Under the pieces are notes generated by a model. The model searched no databases and was not told where the DNA came from. It was given only the letters and a program-made list of their open reading frames with translations. DNA of 64,000 bases from Kangiella profundi (GTDB lineage Bacteria; Pseudomonadota; Gammaproteobacteria; Enterobacterales; Kangiellaceae). A program made the position numbers and the translations under genes. Positions 1 to 8,377 of this stretch are shown here, piece after piece (the stretch's first letter is position 1; each line of letters opens with the position of its first letter). The stretch spans positions 124,001-188,000 of the forward strand of contig NZ_CP025120.1 of NCBI RefSeq assembly GCF_002838765.1. The letters are read 5' to 3'.

Positions 1-738
1 GAGTTTACCAAAGTCGGCGTCGTATTGACCTCGCTCGGCCGGGATCATCGGACCTAAAGAGCCGGTAATCAACAAGTTGCCTTCACTGACTGGATAACCG
101 GTTTTTAGGCTACGATTAATCAGCCAGGCCAGTGCCTGCCATTGATCACCCATGGCATCGGTGGCTTTGCCTTCAATTACCGTCTGACCATTTCGTGTAA
201 GTAGCGTAGTAATTTGATTAATATCGACGGAGTTTACATCGACCGGTTTACCTACCAGAACGCTATTAGATGCTACATTATTAACGATCAAGCCATGTCC
301 TGAAATGCTGGATGGATCTTCAAATCGAAGGTCGGGTAATTCGATCACCGGTACCACGCTTTTGATCATGGCGGGTAGCTGTTCTGCAGTCACTAGCTGG
401 GTAATGTTTTGATTGAGAATAAAACCAATTTCCGTTTCCAGCATGAGGTTGGTGTAATTGCTGAGTAAATATGCGCTACGGTCAAAAGCAAGACCTTCCT
501 GGAACAAGGCTCCAGCCACTGGCTCGCTGACATTAAACTTCTTTTGCCCTGCTTCACTGGTTAGTCCTGCCTTGTAGCCTATGACAGGAAAGGCAACTCC
601 TTGAACTAATTGATATTGTAGCTGATAAGCTGATTCTAGGTCGTCAGCCGATGGATTCTTTTCTGGTGCATTCGTAGAGACGCATGCGACAACTAATGAC
701 GAGAAAACGAGGCTAATACCGAGCAATGCTTTTTTCAT
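1..738 (-). CDS. 2-keto-4-pentenoate hydratase-like lipoprotein (partial, 3' end off window)
   Basis: The frame is open for 246 codons from ATG at 738 to the window edge, so the C-terminus is missing. The N-terminus (MKKALLGISLVFSSLVVAC) is a lipoprotein signal with lipobox VVAC, Cys19 being the lipidation site. The mature part resembles the hydratase/decarboxylase (MhpD, FAH-like) fold: a substrate-site stretch reading FPVIGYKAGLTSE, an acidic LETEIGFIL segment where family members bind the divalent metal, and a later PVIELPD strand. Family members hydrate 2-hydroxypentadienoates in aromatic meta-cleavage, but they are cytoplasmic; a lipidated form would sit in the periplasm or outer membrane, so the substrate is unknown. 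It diverges from uvrD with 56 bp between start codons. The fold call is by recalled similarity. Confidence 0.75.
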   Translation of the reverse strand, partial: MKKALLGISLVFSSLVVACVSTNAPEKNPSADDLESAYQLQYQLVQGVAFPVIGYKAGLTSEAGQKKFNVSEPVAGALFQEGLAFDRSAYLLSNYTNLMLETEIGFILNQNITQLVTAEQLPAMIKSVVPVIELPDLRFEDPSSISGHGLIVNNVASNSVLVGKPVDVNSVDINQITTLLTRNGQTVIEGKATDAMGDQWQALAWLINRSLKTGYPVSEGNLLITGSLGPMIPAERGQYDADFGKL

Positions 739-794
739 AGTGGCTTTTTCCCTACAATAGGCCGATTATTTTCAATAGAAGCAAGCATACCCTA

Positions 795-2975
795 ATGGAT
801 GCCAGTAGCATAATACAACCCCTGAATGACGCCCAGAAAGAAGCGGTCACCGCGCCCAATAAAGCCTTGTTGGTGCTGGCCGGTGCCGGTTCGGGTAAAA
901 CTCGCGTCTTGGTTCACCGAATCGCCTGGCTGGTACAGGTGGAGCGCGTTTCTGCTCATTCTATATTGGCTGTGACTTTTACCAATAAAGCGGCCAAGGA
1001 AATGCTGGGTCGTGTTGAGGATATGCTGGCCATGCCTGCACGAGGTATGTGGATTGGAACTTTCCACAGTATTGCCCATCGCCTGTTGCGAGCTCATTAT
1101 CGCGATGCAGGATTGCCCGAAGGCTTCCAGATTCTCGATGCACAGGATCAGCTAAGGGTTATCAAGCGGGTCATGAAAGAGCTCAATCTGGATGATAACG
1201 AATGGCCACCCAAGCAGGCACAATGGTTTATCAATGCCAAGAAAGACGATGGTCTGCGTCCCGGTGATATTCATCATCACGGTGACTTCTTTGTCAGTAC
1301 TATGGTCAAAGTTTATTACGCCTACGAGGAAGCCTGCAAAAGAGGCGGCCTGGTCGATTTCAATGAGCTGCTGCTGCGAGCCTATGAATTGTGGGCCAAT
1401 AATCCACATCTACTAAAACACTACCAGGATCGTTTTCAGCATATTCTGGTGGACGAGTTTCAAGATACCAACGCCATTCAGTACGCCTGGATTCGCCTGT
1501 TATGCAATGACAACAACCGGATTACCATTGTAGGGGATGATGACCAGTCGATTTATGGTTGGCGTGGCGCGCGCATCGAAAACATTCAGCAGTTTGAAAA
1601 AGATTTCCCGGACTGCAAGGTGTCTCGCCTTGAGCAGAACTATCGCTCCACCTCGACCATTCTAAAAGCAGCCAACGCGGTGATTGCCAACAACCAGGAT
1701 CGCATGGGTAAGAGTTTATGGACTGAGGGCAACGAGGGCGAACCGATTATTCTGTATTCGGCGTTTAACGAGCAGGAAGAAGCTCGTTTTATTGCTGCCA
1801 GGATTGAAGACTGGGTGCAGCAGGGCAACAGTTACGACGATATAGCCATTCTGTACCGCAGTAATGCTCAGTCACGGATTCTGGAAGACGCGATGCTACA
1901 AAAAGGCATTCCTTACCGAATCTATGGCGGTTTACGCTTCTTCGAGCGTGCTGAAATTAAAGATACGCTGGCTTATATGCGCTTAATGGCCAATCGCGAT
2001 GATGACACTTCCTTTGAACGGGTAGTGAATCAGCCGGCGCGAGGCTTGGGCGAGAAATCGGTTGATATGATTCGAATGCAGGCCCGTCAGGATGAAACCT
2101 CATTGTGGCAGGCGGCCAGTAAAATGGTGGTGGAACAGCTGTTACCACCTCGCGCCAAGAATGCTTTGGCCGGATTCCTGCATCTGGTCAATGAACTGGA
2201 AACCAGCACCGCAGAGCTGGATTTGTGGGAACAGACCGATATTGTGATTGAGCATTCTGGCTTGCTGGAAATGTACAGTAAGGAAAAAGGCGAGAAAGGA
2301 CAGGCGCGTAAAGAGAACTTGCAGGAACTGGTTAACGCGACCCGTGAGTTTGACCCGGATGAAGCGATTCCTGATGAAACACCAGACATGACGCCACTAC
2401 AGGCCTTTATCGCGCACGCGACTCTGGAGGCCGGTGAAACTCAGGCTGACGAATATCAGGAGTCTGTGCAGATGATGACGTTGCACTCGGCAAAAGGTCT
2501 TGAGTTCCCGCTGGTGTTTATTGCCGGTGTCGAAGAGAAGCTGTTCCCTCATCAGATGTCGCTGGATGAACCCGGTGGTCTGGAAGAAGAGCGTCGCCTG
2601 GCCTATGTGGGGATCACCCGTGCAATGAAACAGCTGTATCTGACCTTCGCAGAAAAGCGTCGCATTTTTGGTCGCGAAACCTATCCGCAACAATCGCGTT
2701 TTATCCGCGAAATCCCTGACGAACTGCTAACCGAAGTGCGACTAAATACTCAGGTGCAGCGTCCTGTGTTTAACCGCTCACCTAAATCACCGATCCAGCG
2801 CAAAGGCCCCGAAGGGTTTTATCTGGGGCAACTGGTTAAGCATCCGAAATTCGGTAAAGGGATCATTATCAACTATGAGGGCGATGGACCTCAGGCCTCC
2901 GTTCAGATCAATTTTGAGAAGGAAGGACTGAAAAAATTAATGCTGGCTTACGCTAAGCTTGAACCAGTAACATAA
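795..2975 (+). CDS. uvrD: DNA helicase II UvrD (superfamily 1 3'-5' helicase)
   Basis: The 726-aa product is close to E. coli UvrD (720 aa). It unwinds DNA 3'-5' in nucleotide excision repair (removing the incised oligonucleotide with UvrBC) and in methyl-directed mismatch repair, and strips RecA filaments. Visible motifs in order: Q-motif LNDAQ (about residues 10-14), Walker A AGAGSGKT (29-36), TFTNKAA (motif Ia), VDEFQDTN (Walker B, near 219-226), GDDDQSIYGWRGA (motif III region, near 250), QNYRS (motif IV), TLHSAKGLEFP (motif V, near 561) and VGITRA (motif VI, near 604). The C-terminal 70 residues (GQLVKHPKFGKGIIINYEG) match the Tudor-like UvrD tail that contacts RNA polymerase. The ATG at 795 agrees with family N-termini. 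It is monocistronic. Confidence 0.97.
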   Translation: MDASSIIQPLNDAQKEAVTAPNKALLVLAGAGSGKTRVLVHRIAWLVQVERVSAHSILAVTFTNKAAKEMLGRVEDMLAMPARGMWIGTFHSIAHRLLRAHYRDAGLPEGFQILDAQDQLRVIKRVMKELNLDDNEWPPKQAQWFINAKKDDGLRPGDIHHHGDFFVSTMVKVYYAYEEACKRGGLVDFNELLLRAYELWANNPHLLKHYQDRFQHILVDEFQDTNAIQYAWIRLLCNDNNRITIVGDDDQSIYGWRGARIENIQQFEKDFPDCKVSRLEQNYRSTSTILKAANAVIANNQDRMGKSLWTEGNEGEPIILYSAFNEQEEARFIAARIEDWVQQGNSYDDIAILYRSNAQSRILEDAMLQKGIPYRIYGGLRFFERAEIKDTLAYMRLMANRDDDTSFERVVNQPARGLGEKSVDMIRMQARQDETSLWQAASKMVVEQLLPPRAKNALAGFLHLVNELETSTAELDLWEQTDIVIEHSGLLEMYSKEKGEKGQARKENLQELVNATREFDPDEAIPDETPDMTPLQAFIAHATLEAGETQADEYQESVQMMTLHSAKGLEFPLVFIAGVEEKLFPHQMSLDEPGGLEEERRLAYVGITRAMKQLYLTFAEKRRIFGRETYPQQSRFIREIPDELLTEVRLNTQVQRPVFNRSPKSPIQRKGPEGFYLGQLVKHPKFGKGIIINYEGDGPQASVQINFEKEGLKKLMLAYAKLEPVT

Positions 2976-3057
2976 GTTTTTGATTAATATAAATTTAATA
3001 AATAAAAACGGTATGCCACGCAATATAGGTATTACTGGATCTAATACAAAACTACCC

Positions 3058-3086
3058 TTGTAATCAATTTTTCTAACTGGTATAAC
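3058..3086 (+). promoter_or_regulatory. predicted sigma70 promoter of first subtilase
   Basis: TTGTAA (3058-3063), 17-nt spacer, TATAAC (3081-3086). The expected start near 3093 falls at the base of the terminator-like hairpin at 3094. Predicted by eye and supported only by the equivalent arrangement before the four other proteases. Confidence 0.45.
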
Positions 3087-3093
3087 CAGACCC

Positions 3094-3150
3094 AGCCCTA
3101 ATCTCTTAAGACGGAACTCGTGAGTTAGTCTTCGGAGTTAGGGCTTTTTT
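3094..3150 (+). terminator. intrinsic terminator between uvrD and first subtilase, or leader attenuator
   Basis: The AGCCCTAA arm (3094-3101) pairs with TTAGGGCT, with an inner AACTC/GAGTT hairpin, followed by a run of six T. It can terminate uvrD read-through. Because the best promoter for the following protease lies just upstream (3058-3086), the same structure would also be the first thing transcribed in that mRNA, 34 nt before the start codon. Confidence 0.8.
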
Positions 3151-3170
3151 ATTAACTAAAAAATATAGCT

Positions 3171-3180
3171 AAGGGGTAGT
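3171..3180 (+). promoter_or_regulatory. shared extended ribosome-binding element (copy 1)
   Basis: AAGGGGTAGT, 3 nt before the ATG at 3184. The same element, AAGGGGTAGGT or a one-base variant, precedes all five protease genes and fixes their starts. Confidence 0.6.
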
Positions 3181-3183
3181 TAA

Positions 3184-5484
3184 ATGTCTTTTAAATTAAA
3201 GATAGCTTGCGCCGCAACACTATTGGCAATGGGCGTCACCGCTCATGGAGCTAATGGTCTCGGTAATCAGGCAAATAAAGCGCCAACCACAGCAAAAGGT
3301 AAAGAGCGCGTAATCATTAAATTTAAACCAGGGCATGGAAGCAATGTTAAATCCGCAGCGGCAAGAGCTGGCGGTGAACTTAAAGTAGACTTAAAAAAGC
3401 ATGATGCTTTTGCCATTGAGGTCCCTACTCAGGCATTGAAAGGTTTACGCAATAATCCAAATGTTGAATACATCGAGCCCGATCTGACTCGTAAGTTGCT
3501 ATCAACCAATCTTGATACTACTGAGGTTGAGCCATGGGGTCTGGCGCGAGTTGAAGCTGATTTAGTTTCTGATGCCAATGCTGGTAACCGTACCGTGTGT
3601 ATCATCGACTCAGGTTATGACATTAACCATTCTGATTTAAGTTCGAATAGCGTTTCTGGTACCAATGATTCAGGAACCGGTAACTGGTATCAGCCAGGTG
3701 GTTCACATGGTACTCACGTGGCGGGAACTATTGCCGCAGTGGCTAACGGCTCTGGTGTTGAAGGGGTATTACCCAATGCGAATGTTAATTTGCACATCAT
3801 CAAAGTCTTCAATGAGTCTGGTTGGGGTTACTCATCAGATTTGGTTAGTGCAGTAGACGACTGCGTTGCAGCCGGTTCGAATATCATCAGTATGAGTTTA
3901 GGTGGCAGCGGTTCCTCAACGACTGAGGGCAATGCCTTCTCTAACTACTACAGCAATGGCGTATTAAGCATCGCTGCAGCAGGTAACGGTGGTGACACTT
4001 CATACTCATACCCTGCGTCTTATGATGATGTCGTATCAATTGCGGCAGTTGACTCTGGTAATCAGCATGCCAACTTCTCACAACGAAATGATCAGGTTGA
4101 GCTAGCCGGCCCAGGTGAAGCAATCCTTTCAAGTGTTGCAATTGGTGACGGTTACTTAGGCCAGCTTGTTGTAGGTGGTGTGGATTATTTCGACAATGGC
4201 GTGGTTCCACAGAACTTCTATAACAGTAGCCTACAGTTTGATAATGGTGCCAACGTAGGCTCTGCTTCTGGGACATTAGGTGTTTGTTCAACCTCTGGTA
4301 CCAGTTACAGTTGTCCTAGCATGGTGGGCAAAGTATGTTTGGTTCAACGTGGTGAAAACCAGGCTGATAACACCAGCTCAACAGAAAACAACTATCCAGA
4401 ATATCGTGCGGTAAATGCCTGTATGGATGCCGGTGCTTCAGGCGTAGTAGTTTACAGTAATGCTGCTCGTCCTGGCTTACAGCACCCATTCCTGATCGAT
4501 TTCGACAGTAAGATTGGTACCACACCAGTTGTTTCGGTTGACCGTGCAACAGGTTTGGAGCTTGCTAATCGCGCTGGTCAAAGCGTGACTATGTCGAAAG
4601 ACGGTGGTCAGGATTGGGAATATTACAATGGTACGTCAATGGCAACGCCACACGTCAGTGCGGTAGCTGCATTGGCCTGGAGCTTCCATCCGAGTTGTAC
4701 CGCAGCAGAAATTCGCAGTGCGCTACAAGCAACTGCCGTGGATCTGGATGTATCAGGTGTTGATAACAAAACAGGTTACGGTCTGGTGAAAGCTCAGGCT
4801 GCTGTAGACTATTTGAATGCTAGCAGTTGTGGCGGCGGTACAGAACCACCACCAAGTGGTAATGAATTGAGCAAGGGCGTAGCACTAACCAACCTAAGCG
4901 GTGCTCAGGGTTCTGAAACCTTCTACACATTTGAAGTTCCAGCAGGAGCTGCTGATCTGACTTTTGATATCAGCGGCGGTTCAGGCGATGCTGATTTGTA
5001 TGTCAGATATGGCGCGGACCCAACAACCTCAAGCTATGACTGTCGTCCTTACAAAGGTGGCAACACGGAAAATTGTAGTTTCACTTCACCACAGGCCGGA
5101 ACATGGCATGTCATGATTCGTGGCTATCAGGCATATTCAGGTATGAGCCTGGTCGCAGACTATGTTGATGGTGGTTCTACTCCAATCAATGACACCTTAA
5201 GCGAGTCAAACCTATCAGGTGCGCAAGGCAGCAAGCAGTACTTCACGCTTGACGTTCCAGCCGGGCGTTCAGTGGTTGATATCGTGATGTCAGGTGGTTC
5301 TGGCGATGCAGACTTATATGTTAAGTTCGGTTCTGAACCAACAACTTCAAGCTATGACTGTCGTCCATATAAGTACGGTAATAATGAGTCGTGTTCACTC
5401 ACAGCTCAGGAAGGTACTTATTACATCATGCTTAGTGGCTACAGCAGCTATTCAGGTGTTAGTCTGGAAGGAAGTTCAAACTAG
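3184..5484 (+). CDS. secreted S8 subtilisin-like protease with I9 propeptide, PA insert and two PPC domains
   Basis: The 766-aa pre-pro-enzyme has a Sec signal peptide (residues 1 to about 23). An inhibitor-I9-like propeptide follows (about 40-105, RVIIKFK to VEYIEPD). The S8 catalytic domain has Asp142 (IIDSG), His175 (HGTHVAGT) and Ser485 (GTSMATP), with AAGN supplying the oxyanion Asn. About 200 residues between His and Ser include a protease-associated (PA) insert (near 330-460: VCLVQRG ... AGASGVVVYSN). Two C-terminal PPC beta-sandwich domains (about 555-650 and 663-762) share the phrase SGGSGDADLYV and are normally removed during maturation. Expected to be an extracellular endoprotease that degrades protein for nutrition; the substrate is not readable. 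Its signal peptide starts MSFK like the next two proteases. It lies in its own transcription unit. Confidence 0.93.
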   Translation: MSFKLKIACAATLLAMGVTAHGANGLGNQANKAPTTAKGKERVIIKFKPGHGSNVKSAAARAGGELKVDLKKHDAFAIEVPTQALKGLRNNPNVEYIEPDLTRKLLSTNLDTTEVEPWGLARVEADLVSDANAGNRTVCIIDSGYDINHSDLSSNSVSGTNDSGTGNWYQPGGSHGTHVAGTIAAVANGSGVEGVLPNANVNLHIIKVFNESGWGYSSDLVSAVDDCVAAGSNIISMSLGGSGSSTTEGNAFSNYYSNGVLSIAAAGNGGDTSYSYPASYDDVVSIAAVDSGNQHANFSQRNDQVELAGPGEAILSSVAIGDGYLGQLVVGGVDYFDNGVVPQNFYNSSLQFDNGANVGSASGTLGVCSTSGTSYSCPSMVGKVCLVQRGENQADNTSSTENNYPEYRAVNACMDAGASGVVVYSNAARPGLQHPFLIDFDSKIGTTPVVSVDRATGLELANRAGQSVTMSKDGGQDWEYYNGTSMATPHVSAVAALAWSFHPSCTAAEIRSALQATAVDLDVSGVDNKTGYGLVKAQAAVDYLNASSCGGGTEPPPSGNELSKGVALTNLSGAQGSETFYTFEVPAGAADLTFDISGGSGDADLYVRYGADPTTSSYDCRPYKGGNTENCSFTSPQAGTWHVMIRGYQAYSGMSLVADYVDGGSTPINDTLSESNLSGAQGSKQYFTLDVPAGRSVVDIVMSGGSGDADLYVKFGSEPTTSSYDCRPYKYGNNESCSLTAQEGTYYIMLSGYSSYSGVSLEGSSN

Positions 5485-5501
5485 ACTCTATAGTCAAAAA
5501 G

Positions 5502-5529
5502 AAAAAGGTCGCTTAGGCGGCCTTTTTTT
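5502..5529 (+). terminator. intrinsic terminator of first subtilase
   Basis: AAAAAGGTCGC / GGCGGCCTTTTTTT hairpin with a T-run, 17 nt after the stop codon. Confidence 0.85.
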
Positions 5530-5719
5530 ATAGGCAAACAAATCAGATAAAAAACAATCACCAACAATAACGGTTTGTGATAAATCTATTTAGACCTAAA
5601 AAAACTAATCTTATAGTTATAGTTAATTAAATAGCTCTTATTAATTAATGCCGATATTTTTTACACTTTTGTCGATACTAACTGATACATTCCTGATAGG
5701 TTTCTTTACATTGATGATA

Positions 5720-5750
5720 AATTTAGCTAATTAATGGGATTAGCTAAATT
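5720..5750. repeat. perfect 12-bp inverted repeat just upstream of -35
   Basis: AATTTAGCTAAT (5720-5731) and ATTAGCTAAATT (5739-5750), 7-nt spacer, ending 5 bp before the TTGACG box. The position suits an activator or repressor operator. The third protease keeps only a degenerate right arm. Confidence 0.55.
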
Positions 5751-5755
5751 ATTCC

Positions 5756-5785
5756 TTGACGACTTTTTAATCGCTTTGCTTAAAT
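5756..5785 (+). promoter_or_regulatory. predicted sigma70 promoter of second subtilase
   Basis: TTGACG (5756-5761), 18-nt spacer, TTAAAT (5780-5785). The block from the -35 to just past the -10 is nearly identical to 8177-8206 before the third protease although the surrounding DNA has diverged, which supports function. Confidence 0.65.
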
Positions 5786-5795
5786 CGGACCCACC

Positions 5796-5855
5796 TCATT
5801 TGCGGTAACTGGTCTTTTTAGATCGGAAGCTTAAGCAAATGATTGAGTAATCATT
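5796..5855 (+). promoter_or_regulatory. 5' leader with two mutually exclusive hairpins
   Basis: TCATTTGC (5796-5803) pairs with GCAAATGA (5835-5842). An alternative hairpin, AATGATT (5838-5844) with AATCATT (5849-5855), uses part of the same right arm. The first stem begins about 3 nt after the predicted transcription start. No T-run follows, so it looks more like a stability or switching element than a terminator. Confidence 0.45.
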
Positions 5856-5895
5856 ATTTAGATAGATTAATTAATGATTGAAAGAATTATCCAGA

Positions 5896-5906
5896 AAGGG
5901 GTAGGT
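5896..5906 (+). promoter_or_regulatory. shared extended ribosome-binding element (copy 2)
   Basis: AAGGGGTAGGT directly before the ATG at 5907. It decides this start over the in-frame upstream ATG at 5874. Confidence 0.65.
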
Positions 5907-7982
5907 ATGTCTTTTAAAGTGAAGATGGCTTGCGCGGCCACATTATTAGCGCTAGGTTCAGCTGCACACGCTGAGCGTGTAATCGTTTCTTATGACAGCA
6001 ATGGCCAAGGCCTTAAGAAAGGTCATCAAGTAAAAGTAGAAGGAAAAGGCTGGTTTGCCGTTGAGCTTGATGAGAATGGTAAAAGTGCCATCCGCGGTAA
6101 GAAAGGCTTCAAATCAATGGAAGCTGACTACAAGCGTTTCCCAATGGCTATCTATAATGATGATGCAGGTGATCCTGCAAGCCAACAATTGACGCCATAT
6201 GCAATCTATCAGTCACAGGCTGATCAGCTAACATTGCAACCTGGACAAAAAGTGTGTGTTATCGATTCAGGTATCGCAGGCGGCCAAGGCGAAACTGGCG
6301 GCAAGAACTTTGACTTTGATTGGTCAGTAATCACTGGTGACAGCGATTCGGGTACTGGCGACTGGTTCACTGACGGTGGCCCACACGGTACTCACGTAGC
6401 TGGTACGGTTGGTGCAGCTGATAATGGCTTTGGTGTTGTAGGTATGGCGCCTGGCGTTCCAATGCACATCATCAAGGTATTCAATGCTTCTGGTTGGGGC
6501 TACTCATCTGACTTAGCTTACGCTGCAGAAAAATGTACTCAGGCTGGCGCGAACATCATCACCATGTCGCTAGGTGGTGGCGGTGCAAACTCAGTAGAAG
6601 AGAATGCATTCAACACTTTCACTAACAATGGTGGATTAGTTCTAGCAGCAGCTGGTAACGACGGCAACAACGTTCGTTCTTACCCAGCGGGCTATAAATC
6701 AGTCATGATGATTGGTGCTAACGATGCTAACAACAACATCGCGAGCTTCTCTCAGTTCCCATCAAACACTAAAACATCAGGTCGTGGCGGTAATCAAACC
6801 ACAGAAACTGATGATGGTTTTGGTGTAGAAATTACGGCTGGTGGTGTTGATACGCTATCGACTTACCCATCGGGCGGCGCAACCATTGCCAGCTTAACGG
6901 TTGACGGTGTTGGTGTTCCTACAGCAGCAACTGACAATACAGGTTCAGTATCAGGTTCAACCTACTTCATGGGTACAGCTGAAGCGACTGATTCAGGTGC
7001 GAACGGTAAAATTTGTGTCATCGACCGTGGCAACATTTCTTTCGCTGACAAGATCAACAACTGTGGCAACTCAGGCGGTATCGGTGCGGTTGTAATCAAC
7101 AACGTAGCTGGCGAAGGTGTTATCTACATGGATATTACGGGTGTTACCACCAATATCCCAGCTGTAGGTACAGCCTATGAAGATCGATCTGCAATCGTTG
7201 GCGCAACTAATGCGAGCATCAATTCAGGTGCAAGTGATTACGGTTATATGAGCGGTACTTCAATGGCAACTCCAGGTGCGGCCGGTGTAGCAGCTCTAGT
7301 ATGGTCAAACTTCCCAAGCTGTACTGGTACTGAAATCCGTGAAGCGTTGAAAGCAACTGCGGAAGATCAGGGCGCACCAGGTCGTGATGACTACTTCGGT
7401 TACGGTATCGTTAAAGCGAAGAACGCTTATGATTACTTACTAGCTAACGGTTGTGCTGGTGGTGATACTGATCCAACTGATAACGCACCAGTAGCTAGTT
7501 TTGATTATTCTTGTACAGAACTAAGCTGTAGCTTTACGGATGGTAGTTCGGACGACAATGGCATTGCCACTTACAGCTGGAACTTCGGTGACGGTAATTC
7601 AAGTACAGCTGTTAATCCTAGTCATACCTTTGCTGCTGATGGTACTTACACTGTGACATTAACAGTAACCGATTCAGCAGGTCAGTCTGATAGCACTTCT
7701 CAAACTGTGACTGTTGCTGCAGGTGGTGATACAGGCGGCGATACCATCGACTTGAGCGCGAATGGTTATAAAGTAAAAGGCCGTCATAATATTGACCTGG
7801 CTTGGAGCGGCGCTACTTCAAATGACGTTGATGTCTATCGTAATGGTTCATTGATTGCTACAACAGCAAACGATGGTGCATTCACAGATTCAACTAACAA
7901 TCGTGGTGGTGCTGTTTATAACTACCAACTTTGTGAAGCTGGTACTTCAACTTGTTCTTCAGAAGTAACCGTTGTCTTCTAA
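5907..7982 (+). CDS. secreted S8 subtilisin-like protease with PA insert, PKD and C-terminal beta domain
   Basis: 691 aa. The ATG at 5907 is chosen because the signal peptide MSFKVKMACAATLLALG then aligns with the first and third proteases and the shared ribosome-binding element sits directly upstream. A short I9-like pro-region follows (RVIVSYDSNGQG ... FPMAIYND). Catalytic residues: Asp120 (VIDSG), His160 (HGTHVAGT), Ser452 (GTSMATP). A PA-type insert (about 355-410, GKICVIDRG ... IGAVVINN) lies between His and Ser. Downstream are a PKD domain (about 525-605, WNFGDGNSS, GTYTVTLTVTD) and a fibronectin-like module with a Cys pair (about 615-691). The protease part is nearly identical to the next gene; the PKD domain is present only here. 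It should be an exported endoprotease whose PKD/beta modules bind substrate or surface. Confidence 0.93.
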   Translation: MSFKVKMACAATLLALGSAAHAERVIVSYDSNGQGLKKGHQVKVEGKGWFAVELDENGKSAIRGKKGFKSMEADYKRFPMAIYNDDAGDPASQQLTPYAIYQSQADQLTLQPGQKVCVIDSGIAGGQGETGGKNFDFDWSVITGDSDSGTGDWFTDGGPHGTHVAGTVGAADNGFGVVGMAPGVPMHIIKVFNASGWGYSSDLAYAAEKCTQAGANIITMSLGGGGANSVEENAFNTFTNNGGLVLAAAGNDGNNVRSYPAGYKSVMMIGANDANNNIASFSQFPSNTKTSGRGGNQTTETDDGFGVEITAGGVDTLSTYPSGGATIASLTVDGVGVPTAATDNTGSVSGSTYFMGTAEATDSGANGKICVIDRGNISFADKINNCGNSGGIGAVVINNVAGEGVIYMDITGVTTNIPAVGTAYEDRSAIVGATNASINSGASDYGYMSGTSMATPGAAGVAALVWSNFPSCTGTEIREALKATAEDQGAPGRDDYFGYGIVKAKNAYDYLLANGCAGGDTDPTDNAPVASFDYSCTELSCSFTDGSSDDNGIATYSWNFGDGNSSTAVNPSHTFAADGTYTVTLTVTDSAGQSDSTSQTVTVAAGGDTGGDTIDLSANGYKVKGRHNIDLAWSGATSNDVDVYRNGSLIATTANDGAFTDSTNNRGGAVYNYQLCEAGTSTCSSEVTVVF

Positions 7983-8005
7983 TAAAGTTTTGTAAAGAAA
8001 TGAAT

Positions 8006-8031
8006 AAGCGGACTTCGGTCCGCTTTTTTTT
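8006..8031 (+). terminator. intrinsic terminator of second subtilase
   Basis: AAGCGGAC-TTCG-GTCCGCTT with a long T-run, 23 nt after the stop; UUCG tetraloop. Confidence 0.92.
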
Positions 8032-8050
8032 GCGTATTCGCCTTGTATGC

Positions 8051-8068
8051 TAATGCATATCTGCATTA
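8051..8068. promoter_or_regulatory. operator-like palindrome TAATGCA-N4-TGCATTA
   Basis: TAATGCA (8051-8057), TATC, TGCATTA (8062-8068): perfect 7-bp arms, about 108 bp upstream of the -35. The same palindrome with a different 4-bp core lies upstream of the fourth protease at 10271-10288. Confidence 0.5.
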
Positions 8069-8176
8069 ATAGTGCAAAATACAGGCAGGTTCATGATACA
8101 AACTGATACACAGGTGTAAGAAAGTGTTACATTTCGCATAAAACAAACTTATTTATACAATTAGTAAAATTATTGC

Positions 8177-8206
8177 TTGACGACTTTTTGATCACTTTGC
8201 TTTAAT
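8177..8206 (+). promoter_or_regulatory. predicted sigma70 promoter of third subtilase
   Basis: TTGACG (8177-8182), 18-nt spacer, TTTAAT (8201-8206). Conserved with 5756-5785. Confidence 0.65.
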
Positions 8207-8213
8207 CGTTATC

Positions 8214-8272
8214 GCCTCATTTGCTATGGATGGATATTTGAGATTTGCATCTATAGCAAATGGGGCTTTTTT
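8214..8272 (+). terminator. leader intrinsic terminator (candidate attenuator) before third subtilase
   Basis: A 14-bp stem (8214-8227 with 8253-8266, one G-U pair) is followed by six T. It starts at the predicted transcription start and ends 105 nt before the ATG at 8378, well past the previous gene's own terminator. ATTTGC occurs twice (8219-8224 and 8243-8248) and either copy can pair with GCAAAT (8256-8261), giving an alternative fold that would break the terminator. Confidence 0.6.
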
Positions 8273-8363
8273 GTGTCCACAAGAATTCCAAGACAAGTTC
8301 TTCGAAATATTCTGAAAGATATCAAAAGAAATAATATTTTTTCCAAGACATAATTTAACCAAC

Positions 8364-8374
8364 GAGGGGTAGGT
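8364..8374 (+). promoter_or_regulatory. shared extended ribosome-binding element (copy 3)
   Basis: GAGGGGTAGGT, 3 nt before the ATG at 8378. Confidence 0.6.
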
Positions 8375-8377
8375 TTA

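Larger units (their letters stand above)
5530..5906 (+). other. 377-bp intergenic region carrying control elements of the second subtilase
   Basis: AT-rich, no credible ORF. It contains a 12-bp dyad (5720-5750), the promoter (5756-5785), overlapping leader hairpins (5796-5855) and the AAGGGGTAGGT element (5896-5906). A TAATGC half-site near 5647 resembles the palindromes before the third and fourth proteases. Nothing else was recognised. Confidence 0.6.
8032..8377 (+). other. 346-bp intergenic region carrying control elements of the third subtilase
   Basis: No credible ORF. It holds an 18-bp palindrome (8051-8068), the promoter (8177-8206), a leader terminator-like hairpin (8214-8272) and the ribosome-binding element (8364-8374). 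The stretch 8273-8363 is featureless A-rich leader. Confidence 0.6.

Noticed and set aside
1152..1409. Minus-strand ORFs inside uvrD and similar shadow ORFs throughout
   Set aside because: They run antisense to clear coding sequence without SD, domain or conservation signals.
5874..5906. Upstream start (MIERIIQKGVG) for the second subtilase
   Set aside because: The AAGGGGTAGGT element and signal-peptide alignment with the first and third proteases place the start at 5907.
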